Source: Micromonospora profundi (GTDB lineage: Bacteria > Actinomycetota > Actinomycetes > Mycobacteriales > Micromonosporaceae). Taken from it: a stretch of DNA of 64,000 nt. Position numbers and translations under genes: made by a program. The stretch lies in contig NZ_JAATJK010000001.1 of NCBI RefSeq assembly GCF_011927785.1, forward strand, positions 744,001 to 808,000, read 5' to 3'. This document shows, one piece after another, positions 42,746 to 51,476 of the stretch; positions within the stretch are counted from its first letter, which is position 1; every line of letters starts with the position of its first letter. A model generated the notes under the pieces. That model worked only from the letters and a program-made list of their open reading frames with translations, did not search any database and had not been told where the DNA came from.

Positions 42746-45661
42746 TCACTTGCCGTCAAGCCGGGCCAGCCGGCTCCGGGTGTCGTCGGCGGCGGGGTCG
42801 CCGAGGCTGTCGTAGATCTCGGTGGCCCGGCGCCACGCCTTCCCTGCCGCGGCCAGGTCGCCCATCGTCGCCCGGACGTCGCCGAGCCGGACCAGCGTCT
42901 CCGCCTCGTGGTACCGGTCGGCGGAGTCCCGGAACAGCCGGATCGACCGTTCGTAGAGGTCCACGGCGTGCTCGTGCGCGCCGAGCCGCTCGTGGGCGAA
43001 GCCGAGGCTGTCCAGGGTGGCTGCCTGACCGTTGCGGTCGTCGATCTTCTCCTGGAGGGCCAGCGCCTCGGTGCAACTGGCGATGGCGAGTTCGTATTCG
43101 CCCGTCGTGGCGTAGATGTACCCGATCGCGTTCAAGGTGCGCCCCTCACCGGCGGCGCTGTTGGCCAGGCGGTGCAGCCGCAACGCCTGGCGGCCGTAGA
43201 CGAGCGCGTCCTGCGGCTTGCCGACCTCGTACGCCAGTTCCGTGCGACTGTGCAGCGTCTGCGCCTGGCCGGTCAGGTCGCCGATCCGCTCGTACAACTT
43301 CAGCGCGCACTCCAGTCGACGCTCGGCCACGTCGTGCCGGTTGAGCCGCAGTGCGGCGCGTGCCAGCATCCGGTTGGCCATTGCCTGTCCGCCCAGGTCG
43401 CCGGCCGTCTCCGCCGAGGCCACCGCGATCTGCTGCACCGTGAGCTGGTCCTGCCACAGACCATGCGGTGCCAGGAACGCGGTCAGCGCCCAGGCGAGCT
43501 GCCAGGCGTAGGTGCCGAAACCGGTGTCGGCGGCCTGCCGGACGATGCGCACCAGCACCCGGCGTTCGGCCGCGAACCAGTCCAGCGCGGCCTGCCGGCC
43601 GGCGAGCGGGGTGGCGAGGCTGTCCGGCAGCTGGGGCATCGGCGGGATCGGCGCCCACTGCGGCTGCAGCAGTCGCGCCGCCGGATAGGCCTGGTGCAGG
43701 TAGTGGTCGTAGAGGCGCTGGTAGGCGGCGCGGCGATGGTCGTCGCGCGTACGGGACGCGGCCAGTTCCGCGGCGTAGGTGCGGAGCAGGTCATGCAGGA
43801 CGTACCGGCCTGGCTGGTGCTCGGTCAACAAGTGCAGCCGGGTCAGCTCCCGCAGTGGCGCTATGACGGCGGCCGGCGTCTGCCCGCTCAGGGCGGCCGC
43901 GACTCCAGCTGTGAGATCCGGCCCGGGATGCAGGCCGAGCAGTCGGAACAGCTCCGCCGCCTGCTCGCTGAGCGCCCGGTACGACCAGGAGAAGACGCGC
44001 CGGACGTCACCGTCGTCGAGTGCGTCCAGTAGCGCCTCGTGTCGGCGCAGCTCGGTGGCGAAGGCGGTCAGCGGAAGTGTGGGTTTCGCCGCCATTCGAG
44101 CCGCCACGATCGACAGGGCGAGGGGCAGGCGCCCGGCGGCGTCGATGATGCCGGTCACGGCGTCCGGCTCTCCGTCGATCCGTTCGGCCCCCAGCCAGTT
44201 GCCCAGGAGATTCCGCGACTCCTGCTCGGTCAGGACGTTCAGTGTCAGCGGCTTCGCCCCCTCCACCCTGATCAGGCCGTTGAGCTGGTCACGACTGGTG
44301 ATCACGACCGCGCAGAAGCCGGTGCCCGGCAGCAGTGGGCGTACCTGGTCGGAGTCGCGGGCGTTGTCGAGCAGGATCAGCATGCGGCGGGTGGCCAGCA
44401 GGCTCCGGTACAGCCCGATGCGGGCGTCCGTGGTGGTCGGTATGCGGGCGTCCGACACGCCGAGGGTCTCCAGGAAACTGCGCAGCGCCTCCGCAGCGGA
44501 CACGGCGTCGACGTCGTCGTAGCCGCGCAGGTTCAGGTACAGCTGGCCGTCGGGGAAGCGATCGGCCACCCGGTGTGCCCAGCGCAGCGCCAGTGCCGTC
44601 TTGCCGACGCCGGCCATGCCGCTCACCGCGGAGATGACCACGGTGGTCGGCCCGGCCGTACCGTCGTCCAGCCAGTGATCGAGTCGGGACAGTTCCGGCT
44701 CGCGCCCGATGAAACGGGGCAGGGCCAGTGGCAGCTGGGCGGGCCTGCGGTCGTCCCGTTGCCGGGCCGCCGGATTGCCGGTGACCGGACCTCCGGTCGC
44801 CGGGCCTCCAGCGGCCGGACCTCCGATCGCAGGACCGGGGGCGCCGGAGGCGAGCCGGTGGTGCAGGATGCCGTCGCGCAGCCGGACCAGTTCCGGTCCC
44901 GGATCCAGCCCGGTCTGCTCGGCCAGCGCGCCCCGGGCCTGCTGGAAGGCGTCCAGCGCGCCGGACACGTCGCCCGTGTGGTAGAGCGCGGTCATCAGGT
45001 GCGCCCACGCCCGCTGCCGCAGCGGATGCTGTTCGACGAGCGCGCGGAGCCGCTCGATGACCCCCGCCGCCGCGCCCGCGGCCAGCCGTGCCGCGGCGTG
45101 GTCCTCCTCGGCGAGCAGTCGCCGCTCCACCAGCCGCCGGATCCTGCGCGCCAGCAGCGGGCTGTGCGGCAGGTCCGACAGCGGCGCGCCGCGCCACATG
45201 TCCAGCGCGTCGGCGAGGTGCATGGCTGCCTGTTCCGGTTCGCCGGCGGCCAGCGACGCCCGGCCGCGCGCCACCGCCGCGTCGAACCGGTCGAGGTCGC
45301 GCTCACCCGGCGACAGCCGGATCAGGTAGCCGCCGGCGGTCGCGGTGATCCGTTCCCGTCCGCTGGGGCCCAGCGCCCGCCGCAACCCGTGCACGTACGT
45401 CCGAAGGTTCGCCGTGGCCGACGCGGGCGGCTCGTCCGACCACAGGACGGCGAGCAGTTCGTCGGTGCCGACCACCTCGTTCGGCCGCAGCAGCAGCCCG
45501 GCCAGCAACAGCCGCTGCTTGACCGACGGGAGTGGCACCTCGACGCCGTCACGCGACACCCGCAGGGGGCCGAGGAGATCCAAATTGACGATGATCGAGG
45601 AGCATAGCCCGTCCCGGAAACCGGGGAAAGTCGAGCGATGTGCGTCCGATGTATCCAGCAT
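42746..45661 (-). CDS. SARP-type regulator with NB-ARC and TPR domains (AfsR-like)
   Basis: 971 residues from ATG 45661. An OmpR-like DNA-binding domain (VNLDLLGPLRVSRDG..., about 25-120) and BTAD (about 120-270) are followed by an NB-ARC ATPase with a P-loop SGMAGVGKTALA and LILLDNA Walker B. The last 300 residues are TPR repeats. AfsR/SARP proteins activate antibiotic gene clusters in Streptomyces. It borders the NRPS cluster, divergent from a LuxR gene, and is its likely activator. Start is uncertain: no clear ribosome site, and the TTG near 45583 would also preserve the domain. Confidence 0.85.
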   Translation of the reverse strand: MLDTSDAHRSTFPGFRDGLCSSIIVNLDLLGPLRVSRDGVEVPLPSVKQRLLLAGLLLRPNEVVGTDELLAVLWSDEPPASATANLRTYVHGLRRALGPSGRERITATAGGYLIRLSPGERDLDRFDAAVARGRASLAAGEPEQAAMHLADALDMWRGAPLSDLPHSPLLARRIRRLVERRLLAEEDHAAARLAAGAAAGVIERLRALVEQHPLRQRAWAHLMTALYHTGDVSGALDAFQQARGALAEQTGLDPGPELVRLRDGILHHRLASGAPGPAIGGPAAGGPATGGPVTGNPAARQRDDRRPAQLPLALPRFIGREPELSRLDHWLDDGTAGPTTVVISAVSGMAGVGKTALALRWAHRVADRFPDGQLYLNLRGYDDVDAVSAAEALRSFLETLGVSDARIPTTTDARIGLYRSLLATRRMLILLDNARDSDQVRPLLPGTGFCAVVITSRDQLNGLIRVEGAKPLTLNVLTEQESRNLLGNWLGAERIDGEPDAVTGIIDAAGRLPLALSIVAARMAAKPTLPLTAFATELRRHEALLDALDDGDVRRVFSWSYRALSEQAAELFRLLGLHPGPDLTAGVAAALSGQTPAAVIAPLRELTRLHLLTEHQPGRYVLHDLLRTYAAELAASRTRDDHRRAAYQRLYDHYLHQAYPAARLLQPQWAPIPPMPQLPDSLATPLAGRQAALDWFAAERRVLVRIVRQAADTGFGTYAWQLAWALTAFLAPHGLWQDQLTVQQIAVASAETAGDLGGQAMANRMLARAALRLNRHDVAERRLECALKLYERIGDLTGQAQTLHSRTELAYEVGKPQDALVYGRQALRLHRLANSAAGEGRTLNAIGYIYATTGEYELAIASCTEALALQEKIDDRNGQAATLDSLGFAHERLGAHEHAVDLYERSIRLFRDSADRYHEAETLVRLGDVRATMGDLAAAGKAWRRATEIYDSLGDPAADDTRSRLARLDGK

Positions 45662-46052
45662 GTGCGCGCGCCGTTGTAGCGTCTGCCGGCCGGCGCTCAA
45701 GGATCGCACACAGCGCCGAAATACGACACATCCTATTCGAACGGTCCCAGGGGGGTCGTCCGTCATGGGGATATCCAAATAGGACAAATCAGTGCCGGGC
45801 GGTGAAGGGAGGGGCCGGTCAGGCGGCGTACGGCAGGACGCGTCCCCCAAAGCAGGGACCTGTGCCGGACACGCCCATTGCTAGCGTCGATAGGGCCTCA
45901 TAGATCACTTGTTGCAGGCCGACGATGCCGTTTCCGGCGGCAGTCGCTCGACCGAATACGCGATTCTGCCCTATGGCGATAAATGAGGAGACCGAACCCA
46001 ACCCGGATGGCAAAACCGTATAAACGGTAACCATGTGATTGCGGGGACATGC
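45662..46052. other. Divergent regulatory region at the cluster edge
   Basis: 391 bases, richer in A/T than the flanks, between the divergent SARP and LuxR starts. A small palindrome ACCGT-ATAA-ACGGT (46015-46028) is 24 bases from the LuxR start. A 71-codon minus-strand frame across 45819-46034 lacks a ribosome site and was not called. I could not see heptamer repeats of the SARP type clearly. Confidence 0.4.
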
Positions 46053-46700
46053 GTGATTCGCACCGATCTAGTGGTCAGCTCACCCATTTTCCTTGTTGGC
46101 CTCGTACAGACCCTGACAAACGCCGGAATCAAGATCGTCGCAGTTCGCACGTCGCCGGACGAGGATCCGAACTGGCTTGCCGACGCCGTACTCATCGACG
46201 TCGACGCATTGTCGCCGCCGAACGAATTGGATCAGATCACCGTCGCCGCGAAGAGTACGGCTGTCCTGGTCCTGGCCAATTACGAGGACGACGGCGCGAG
46301 CTACCTCGAGGCGGGCGCATCCGGAGTGATCTGCAAGCGCGAGTCGATCGAACGACTCGTCGAGGCCATCCGGGCCGTCACATCGGGGTACTGCGTGTCG
46401 TCCGGCGCGACCGACGCGCCGTCGGCCGCGCGGCGGGCCGATCCGCCCGCCCACCACCTGTCGGAGCGAGAGGAGCAGGTCCTCCGGCAGATTTCCTGCG
46501 GACTGACCCACAGCCAGATCGCCACCCGGCTCGGAATCAGTCCGCACACCGTGGATACCTACGTCAAACGAATCCGCGCAAAGATCGGCGCCGGCAACAA
46601 GGCCGAACTCACGCGGGCCGCCCTGCTCGGCGGCATGATTCGCGACGCGCCCCCGCCTCCCGAAGGGCGTCCGCCCAGGCCCGTGGAGCCCGCCGCCTGA
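46053..46700 (+). CDS. LuxR-family response-regulator-like activator
   Basis: 215 residues from GTG 46053, which has GGGGA 7 bases upstream (GTG 46035 is less likely). A pseudo-receiver fold (about 1-115) has DVDAL in place of the phosphorylated Asp region and no clear Lys, so phosphorylation is doubtful. The C-terminal LuxR helix-turn-helix (LSEREEQVLRQISCGLTHSQIATRLGISPHTVDTYVKRI) is intact. Such orphan regulators are commonly cluster-situated. Followed by a terminator. Confidence 0.8.
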   Translation: MIRTDLVVSSPIFLVGLVQTLTNAGIKIVAVRTSPDEDPNWLADAVLIDVDALSPPNELDQITVAAKSTAVLVLANYEDDGASYLEAGASGVICKRESIERLVEAIRAVTSGYCVSSGATDAPSAARRADPPAHHLSEREEQVLRQISCGLTHSQIATRLGISPHTVDTYVKRIRAKIGAGNKAELTRAALLGGMIRDAPPPPEGRPPRPVEPAA

Positions 46701-46701
46701 A

Positions 46702-46727
46702 CCCTGTCCCGCCTTCACGGGACAGGG
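46702..46727 (+). terminator. Hairpin after the LuxR gene
   Basis: CCCTGTCCCG (46702-46711) and CGGGACAGGG (46718-46727), 10 bp with a 6-base loop, directly past the stop. The aminotransferase operon is probably transcribed separately. Confidence 0.65.
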
Positions 46728-46775
46728 CACGCGGATAGCGCGGTCCGTACGTTCCGGGCGACCTGAGGAGACGCC

Positions 46776-47870
46776 GTGGTCCAGTTCGAGATCTGCCCGA
46801 ACGGCGAGTGCCTGTCCGACGATCAACGCGCCGCCGCCCTGGCCCAGCCCAGCTTCGGCCGGCAGTTCACCGACCACATGGTCACGGTGCGCTGGACCGA
46901 GGAACGCGGCTGGCACGACGGGCGGCTGGAGCCGTACGGCCCGTTCACGCTCCCGCCGGCCACCTCGGTGTTCCACTACGGGCAGGCGGTCTTCGAGGGC
47001 ATGAAGGCGTACCGGCACGACAGCGGCTCGATCGCCCTGTTCCGGCCGATGGCGAACGCGGAACGGTTCAACCGCTCCGCGCGTCGGCTGGCGATGCCCG
47101 AACTGCCGGTGGACACCTTCGTGCGGGCCGTCGAGCTGCTCGTCACGCAGGACCGCGACTGGGTGCCGCCGGGCGACGGCAACAGCCTCTACCTGCGGCC
47201 CTTCATGATCGCGACGCAGCCCGGACTGGGCTTCACCCATCCGTCGAGCAGCTACCTCTTCTGCGTTATCGCGTCCCCGGCGGCGCCGTACTTCGGCCCG
47301 TCCGGTCCCCGGGCGCTGACCGTGTGGCTGTGCGACGACTACGTGCGCGCCGCGCCGGGCGGCACCGGCGACGCCAAGGCGGCGGGCAACTACGCCGGCG
47401 CGTTCCTCGCCACCCGGCAGGCCACCGCACAGGGATGCGACCAGGTGGTGTGGCTCGACGCCGCCGAGCACAGGTGGGTCGAGGAGATGGGCGGGATGAA
47501 CCTGTTCTTCGTGTACGGGGGGTCCCGCCCGCGGATCGTGACACCGAAGCTGACCGGCGCCCTGCTGCCCGGCATCACCCGCGACTCGCTGCTGACCCTG
47601 GCCGGAGAGCTGGGCATGGCCGCCGAGGAGGACCGGATGAGCACGTCGCGGTGGCAGTCCGACTGCGCGTCCGGCGCGCTCACCGAAACCTTCGCCTGTG
47701 GCACCGCGGCAGTGATCTCGCCGGTGGGTACGGTGCGGTCCACCACCGGCGACTGGCAGATCGGCGACGGCCAGCCCGGTCCGGTGACGCACCGGCTCCG
47801 GACCGCGTTGCTGGACATCCAGTACGGCCGAGGGCCCGATCCGCACCACTGGGTGCACAAGGTCTGCTGA
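46776..47870 (+). CDS. Branched-chain-type (class IV) aminotransferase
   Basis: 364 residues. Fold-type IV PLP enzyme of the IlvE group: VFHYGQAVFEGMKAYR (substrate loop), YLRPFMIATQP, PLP Lys201 in GDAKAAGNYAG, EEMGGMNLFFVY with the Glu that binds the pyridine nitrogen, and TRDSLLTLA. It interconverts branched-chain amino acids and 2-oxo acids. A second housekeeping IlvE presumably exists, so this copy is probably a cluster enzyme, re-aminating or making a precursor. GTG start with GAGGAG upstream. It is the first gene of a two-gene set. Confidence 0.88.
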   Translation: MVQFEICPNGECLSDDQRAAALAQPSFGRQFTDHMVTVRWTEERGWHDGRLEPYGPFTLPPATSVFHYGQAVFEGMKAYRHDSGSIALFRPMANAERFNRSARRLAMPELPVDTFVRAVELLVTQDRDWVPPGDGNSLYLRPFMIATQPGLGFTHPSSSYLFCVIASPAAPYFGPSGPRALTVWLCDDYVRAAPGGTGDAKAAGNYAGAFLATRQATAQGCDQVVWLDAAEHRWVEEMGGMNLFFVYGGSRPRIVTPKLTGALLPGITRDSLLTLAGELGMAAEEDRMSTSRWQSDCASGALTETFACGTAAVISPVGTVRSTTGDWQIGDGQPGPVTHRLRTALLDIQYGRGPDPHHWVHKVC

Positions 47871-47899
47871 CACCGACGTCGCGAACAGGAGCGCCGGTC

Positions 47900-49057
47900 G
47901 TGCGATTCAACAGCCGGACACGGAACACGATCGACTCGCCGATCAGCGCGGCCTACGACCTTGTGGACCTGCGGGAGAACGACGGGGCACTGCTCGACGT
48001 CGCGCAGGCGGCGCCGCAGTACCCGCCGGCGCGGGTCGTCGTCGAGCACATCGTGCGGACGGCACGTGCCACGGACGGTGGCGCGTACACCGAGGTGCCC
48101 GGTCTGCCCCGGCTGCGTCGTGCGTTCGCGGCCGAGCTGAGCCGCGACTACGGAGGGACCGTAGGGGCCGACAACGTGGTCGTCACGGCCGGCTGCAACC
48201 AGGCGTTCAGCCTGGTCGCCGCCGCCCTGGCCGGGCCCGGTCACGAGATCGTGCTGCCGCTGCCGTACTACTTCAACCACGACATGTGGCTGCGGCTGAA
48301 CGGCATCAGGCCTGTCTACCTGGAGCCCGGGCCGGACCTCGTGCCACGCGCCGCCGACGCCGAACGGCTCGTCACGCCCCGTACCCGCGCGATCGTGCTG
48401 GTGACGCCGGGCAACCCGAGCGGGGTCACTGTCGACCCGGACGGCATCGCGGCGTTCGCCGCGGTGGCCGAGCGGCACGGCATCGCGCTGATCCTCGACG
48501 AGACGTACCGGTCGTTCCGCGACACCGACGCGCCGGCGCACCGGTTGTTCGCCGGCCCGCACTGGGAACGCACAGTCGTCAGCCTGCACTCGTTCTCCAA
48601 GGACCTGGCCATTCCCGGCTACCGCGTCGGCGCCGTGGTCGCCTCCCCGGAACTCAACCGCGAGGTGTGCAAGCTGCTGGACTGCGTCGCGGTCTGCGCG
48701 CCGCGCATCGGGCAGGAGGCCGCCTGGGCGGGCCTGACGTACGCCCGAGGGTGGCGTTCCGTCCGGGCCCGGGAACTCGCCGATCGGCGGGCCTGGTTCA
48801 CCGACACGATGGCCGCCCGGCCCGGCGGCTTCGAGCTGCTCTCCTGCGGTGGCTTCTTCGCCTGGCTGCGGCATCCGTTCCCGGGCCGCTCCACCGACGA
48901 CGTGGTGCGCGAGCTGGTGGTCAAGCACGACACGCTCGTCATGCCGGGCACTGCCTTCCTTCCGGACGACCGCCGCACCGTCCGGGTGAGCGTGGGCAAC
49001 CTCGACCGGGACGCGATAGCGGCCCTCGCCCGCCGGTTCGCCGACGCGGGCCGCTGA
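47900..49057 (+). CDS. Class I/II PLP aminotransferase, candidate MppQ-like
   Basis: 385 residues from GTG 47900, preceded by AGGAG. Fold-type I: TAGCNQAFSLVAAAL (PLP phosphate cup), LVTPGNPSGV, ILDETY, PLP Lys234 in SFSKDLAIPGYRVG. It belongs to the large AspC-like group that includes the amino-transferring partner of MppP in enduracididine synthesis. In this context, I infer re-amination of the 2-oxo product of the MppP-like enzyme. It follows the class IV enzyme by 29 bases in one operon. True substrate unknown. Confidence 0.8.
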   Translation: MRFNSRTRNTIDSPISAAYDLVDLRENDGALLDVAQAAPQYPPARVVVEHIVRTARATDGGAYTEVPGLPRLRRAFAAELSRDYGGTVGADNVVVTAGCNQAFSLVAAALAGPGHEIVLPLPYYFNHDMWLRLNGIRPVYLEPGPDLVPRAADAERLVTPRTRAIVLVTPGNPSGVTVDPDGIAAFAAVAERHGIALILDETYRSFRDTDAPAHRLFAGPHWERTVVSLHSFSKDLAIPGYRVGAVVASPELNREVCKLLDCVAVCAPRIGQEAAWAGLTYARGWRSVRARELADRRAWFTDTMAARPGGFELLSCGGFFAWLRHPFPGRSTDDVVRELVVKHDTLVMPGTAFLPDDRRTVRVSVGNLDRDAIAALARRFADAGR

Positions 49058-49066
49058 ACCGTCGGG

Positions 49067-50095
49067 TCAGTAGATGATCCGGTCGTCCGCCGCAGGCCGC
49101 CACGCCCGGGAACCGCGCAGGTTACGGGTGATGTTGAGGCGCTTCAGCCAGCGGTCGGAGCCGTCGTAGCGCGCCCGGAACGACTTGCGCCCGTGCACCG
49201 CCCGGAAGTTGTCGACGAACAGGCAGTCGCCGGGGCGCAGGCGGACGTCCTGCATGTGCGCCTCGATCTGGTCGCACAACGCCTGGAACGCGCCGAGCGA
49301 CCGCTCGGACCAGCCGTCGGTCTTCATGTGGTACGGATCGAGCGCCATGTACGGATCGGTGCGGTCGCCGAAGAGCACCGGCCGCTTGACCGGGTCGTCG
49401 TTCCACGACTGGATGAGCGCGAAACTGCGCCGACGCAGCCGGTCGACGACCGGGTCGCCGGTGGACTCGGAAGCGTTCTCCGGACGGTGCGAGTTGTCCG
49501 GCATCTGGGTGAACTCCGACTCGAACAGGGCCTCCACGTCCAGCGCGGACCAGTCGAGGTCACCGGCGTCGCACGCGACGGTCTCCACCAGGTCCGGGTT
49601 CTTGAGGCACATCAGCGCCACGTAGTCGCCCCGGCAGGGATGGAACGCGTCCTCGGTGTGCCAGGACAGGTGCTGGAGACTGTTGGAGCCGATCTCGTAG
49701 TGCTCGTGCCCCTCGATCGGGAGCACGTCGTGCATGATGCGGCCGTCCTGCTGGGTCGCCCAGCCGAACACGTCGCCCAGCACGGAGCCGCACAGCAGGA
49801 AGAAGATCTCCTGCGGCAGGGCGGGGGAGTCGTACTGGCTGTTGCGCCAGTGCGGCGGCGTCGGGCCGAGCTGCTCCAGCTCGATCTCGAGGCCCGAGAT
49901 CAGGCAGAGGGCGGACGGCTCGCCGAGGCGGTACTCCTCAAGGAACTCCAGCACATGCGTCGGCAGAAGCCGCGCGAGAACCGGTGCCCGCCGGATCAAC
50001 CCCGGCTCCTCGATGGTCTTGTACGCCCTCGCGAGCTCGCTGAGCATCGGTGTCAATGCCGCGTTGTCCGCCGGAGTGAGCGTCAGGTGATGCAC
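49067..50095 (-). CDS. VioC/OrfP-type Fe(II)/2-oxoglutarate-dependent arginine hydroxylase
   Basis: 342 residues. It matches VioC (viomycin arginine 3-hydroxylase) over GDVFGWATQQDGR (108-119 here), DVLPI.G.EH, LSWHTEDAFHPCRGDYVAL and DRWLKRLNITR. The iron triad is His146, Glu148 (WHTED) and His301 (AVHGRK). VioC makes 3-hydroxyarginine; OrfP makes 3,4-dihydroxyarginine; MppO acts on enduracididine, and which reaction occurs here is open. The gene lies convergent to the aminotransferase and divergent from the MppP-like gene. Confidence 0.9.
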   Translation of the reverse strand: MHHLTLTPADNAALTPMLSELARAYKTIEEPGLIRRAPVLARLLPTHVLEFLEEYRLGEPSALCLISGLEIELEQLGPTPPHWRNSQYDSPALPQEIFFLLCGSVLGDVFGWATQQDGRIMHDVLPIEGHEHYEIGSNSLQHLSWHTEDAFHPCRGDYVALMCLKNPDLVETVACDAGDLDWSALDVEALFESEFTQMPDNSHRPENASESTGDPVVDRLRRRSFALIQSWNDDPVKRPVLFGDRTDPYMALDPYHMKTDGWSERSLGAFQALCDQIEAHMQDVRLRPGDCLFVDNFRAVHGRKSFRARYDGSDRWLKRLNITRNLRGSRAWRPAADDRIIY

Positions 50096-50295
50096 GCGTG
50101 GCCTCCCGCTGGCCGAGGTGGTCCGCCGACGGCGACCTGCCGTTGCAGCCTATGGTCGCGGGCTGCGGCCCTGCGGTCCCCGGTAGAGGGGACAGGTGCA
50201 CCGACCCCGGCGACCCTAGGTTCGTCCTAGAAATCATCTGCTGGGTCCACGCCGTAGCCCGTCAGCCGGCGTGCCGACACCCTCGGGACTGACAT

Positions 50296-51426
50296 ATGAC
50301 CGAGCTTGCCAATCTGACCACGATGGAAGTCGACGCACTGTCCGACGTCGACGGTGGCCTCAACCTGACCGACGGGCACGCCCGGCTGGATCTCTCCACC
50401 GAGCAGGCCGCGATCGTGGCTCGGCTCCCCGAGATGTTCACGACGGCGACCCGTCGGTCCTTCCCGTCGATCGAGACGGCGGCCCACCGCGCGTTCCTGG
50501 ACGCGATCGGGCAGCACACCGCACCGGTGGGTACCGGCCGGATCCTGAGCTGCTACTCCTCCACGCTTGCCACCGATATCGTGGCCCGCGCGCTGCCGGC
50601 CGGCGCCACGATCGCCGTGTTGCACCCGACGTTCGACAACATCGCCGACCTGTTCACCACGCGCGGCCTCAAGCTGGTGCCGCTGAGCGAGGAGGCGATG
50701 CTGGACCAGTCCTGGCCCGGCGCCCCGGTGCAGGCGATCGTCCTCACCCATCCCAACAACCCCACCGGTCTGGTCACGCCGGAAGGTCACCTGCGCTCGC
50801 TCGCCGAGCATGCCGTCGAGCACGGGCAGACCGTCATCATCGACGCCAGCTTCCGGGGCCAGGTCCGCGACGCGCAGTACGACACGTACGCGGTCCTCGA
50901 CGCGGCCGGCGCGGACTGGATCACGATCGAGGACACCGGCAAACTGTGGCCGATGCACGAGCTGAAGATCGGGCTGCTGGCCTACAGCGAGCGGACCGAT
51001 CTGCCCCTGGAGCGGGCCTTCTCCGAGTCGCTGCTCGCCGCTTCGCCTGTCGTGTTGCAGCTGGTCGAGGCGCTCGCCTCCGACTGGGTGAACGGTGGCT
51101 ACGAGCGTGCGCGCGATCTCGTGGAGCGCAACCGGGCGGCGGTACGGGAGGCGATCGAGCCGGCCGGCCTGCGACTGGCCGACCCGACCTCACAGATCAG
51201 CGTGGCCCGCATCGGCCTGCCGCAGAACGGGCCTGACTCGTCGCTGCTGTACAAGGACATGCGCGAGCGGGGCGTGCACGTGCTCCCGTGCGCGCCGTTC
51301 CACTGGGCCGACCCGGATGGCGGCCTGCGCCTGATCCGGCTGTCCCTGGCCCGGCCGTTCGAGACCGTCCAGACGGCCGCCCAGACGCTCGTCCGCGCCT
51401 ACCGCGAACTGGCCGCCGCCAACTGA
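50296..51426 (+). CDS. MppP/RohP-type PLP- and O2-dependent L-arginine hydroxylase-oxidase
   Basis: 376 residues. It aligns with MppP over the whole length: LNLTDGHARLDLS (with the His of DGHAR, His28, that is essential in MppP), GRILSCYSST, HPTFDNIADLF, HPNNPTGLV, IDASFRGQV, and IEDTGKLWP with PLP Lys216. MppP and RohP convert L-arginine and O2 into 4-hydroxy-2-oxoarginine; they do not transaminate. Those are the entry enzymes of enduracididine and azomycin synthesis. This is the strongest assignment in the cluster. ATG start. It faces the VioC-like gene across 200 bases of shared upstream DNA. Confidence 0.9.
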   Translation: MTELANLTTMEVDALSDVDGGLNLTDGHARLDLSTEQAAIVARLPEMFTTATRRSFPSIETAAHRAFLDAIGQHTAPVGTGRILSCYSSTLATDIVARALPAGATIAVLHPTFDNIADLFTTRGLKLVPLSEEAMLDQSWPGAPVQAIVLTHPNNPTGLVTPEGHLRSLAEHAVEHGQTVIIDASFRGQVRDAQYDTYAVLDAAGADWITIEDTGKLWPMHELKIGLLAYSERTDLPLERAFSESLLAASPVVLQLVEALASDWVNGGYERARDLVERNRAAVREAIEPAGLRLADPTSQISVARIGLPQNGPDSSLLYKDMRERGVHVLPCAPFHWADPDGGLRLIRLSLARPFETVQTAAQTLVRAYRELAAAN

Positions 51427-51429
51427 GGA

Positions 51430-51476
51430 GCCGCCGCGCGCCCGGGGACGGGAAACCGCCTCAGGCGCGCGGCGGC
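51430..51476. terminator. Bidirectional terminator between MppP-like and VioD-like genes
   Basis: A perfect 13-bp stem, GCCGCCGCGCGCC (51430-51442) and GGCGCGCGGCGGC (51464-51476), between convergent genes; the second arm includes the last codons of the VioD-like gene. Confidence 0.7.

Noticed and set aside
45819-46034. A 71-codon minus-strand frame in the SARP-LuxR gap.
   Set aside because: No ribosome site and it lies wholly in the divergent promoter region.
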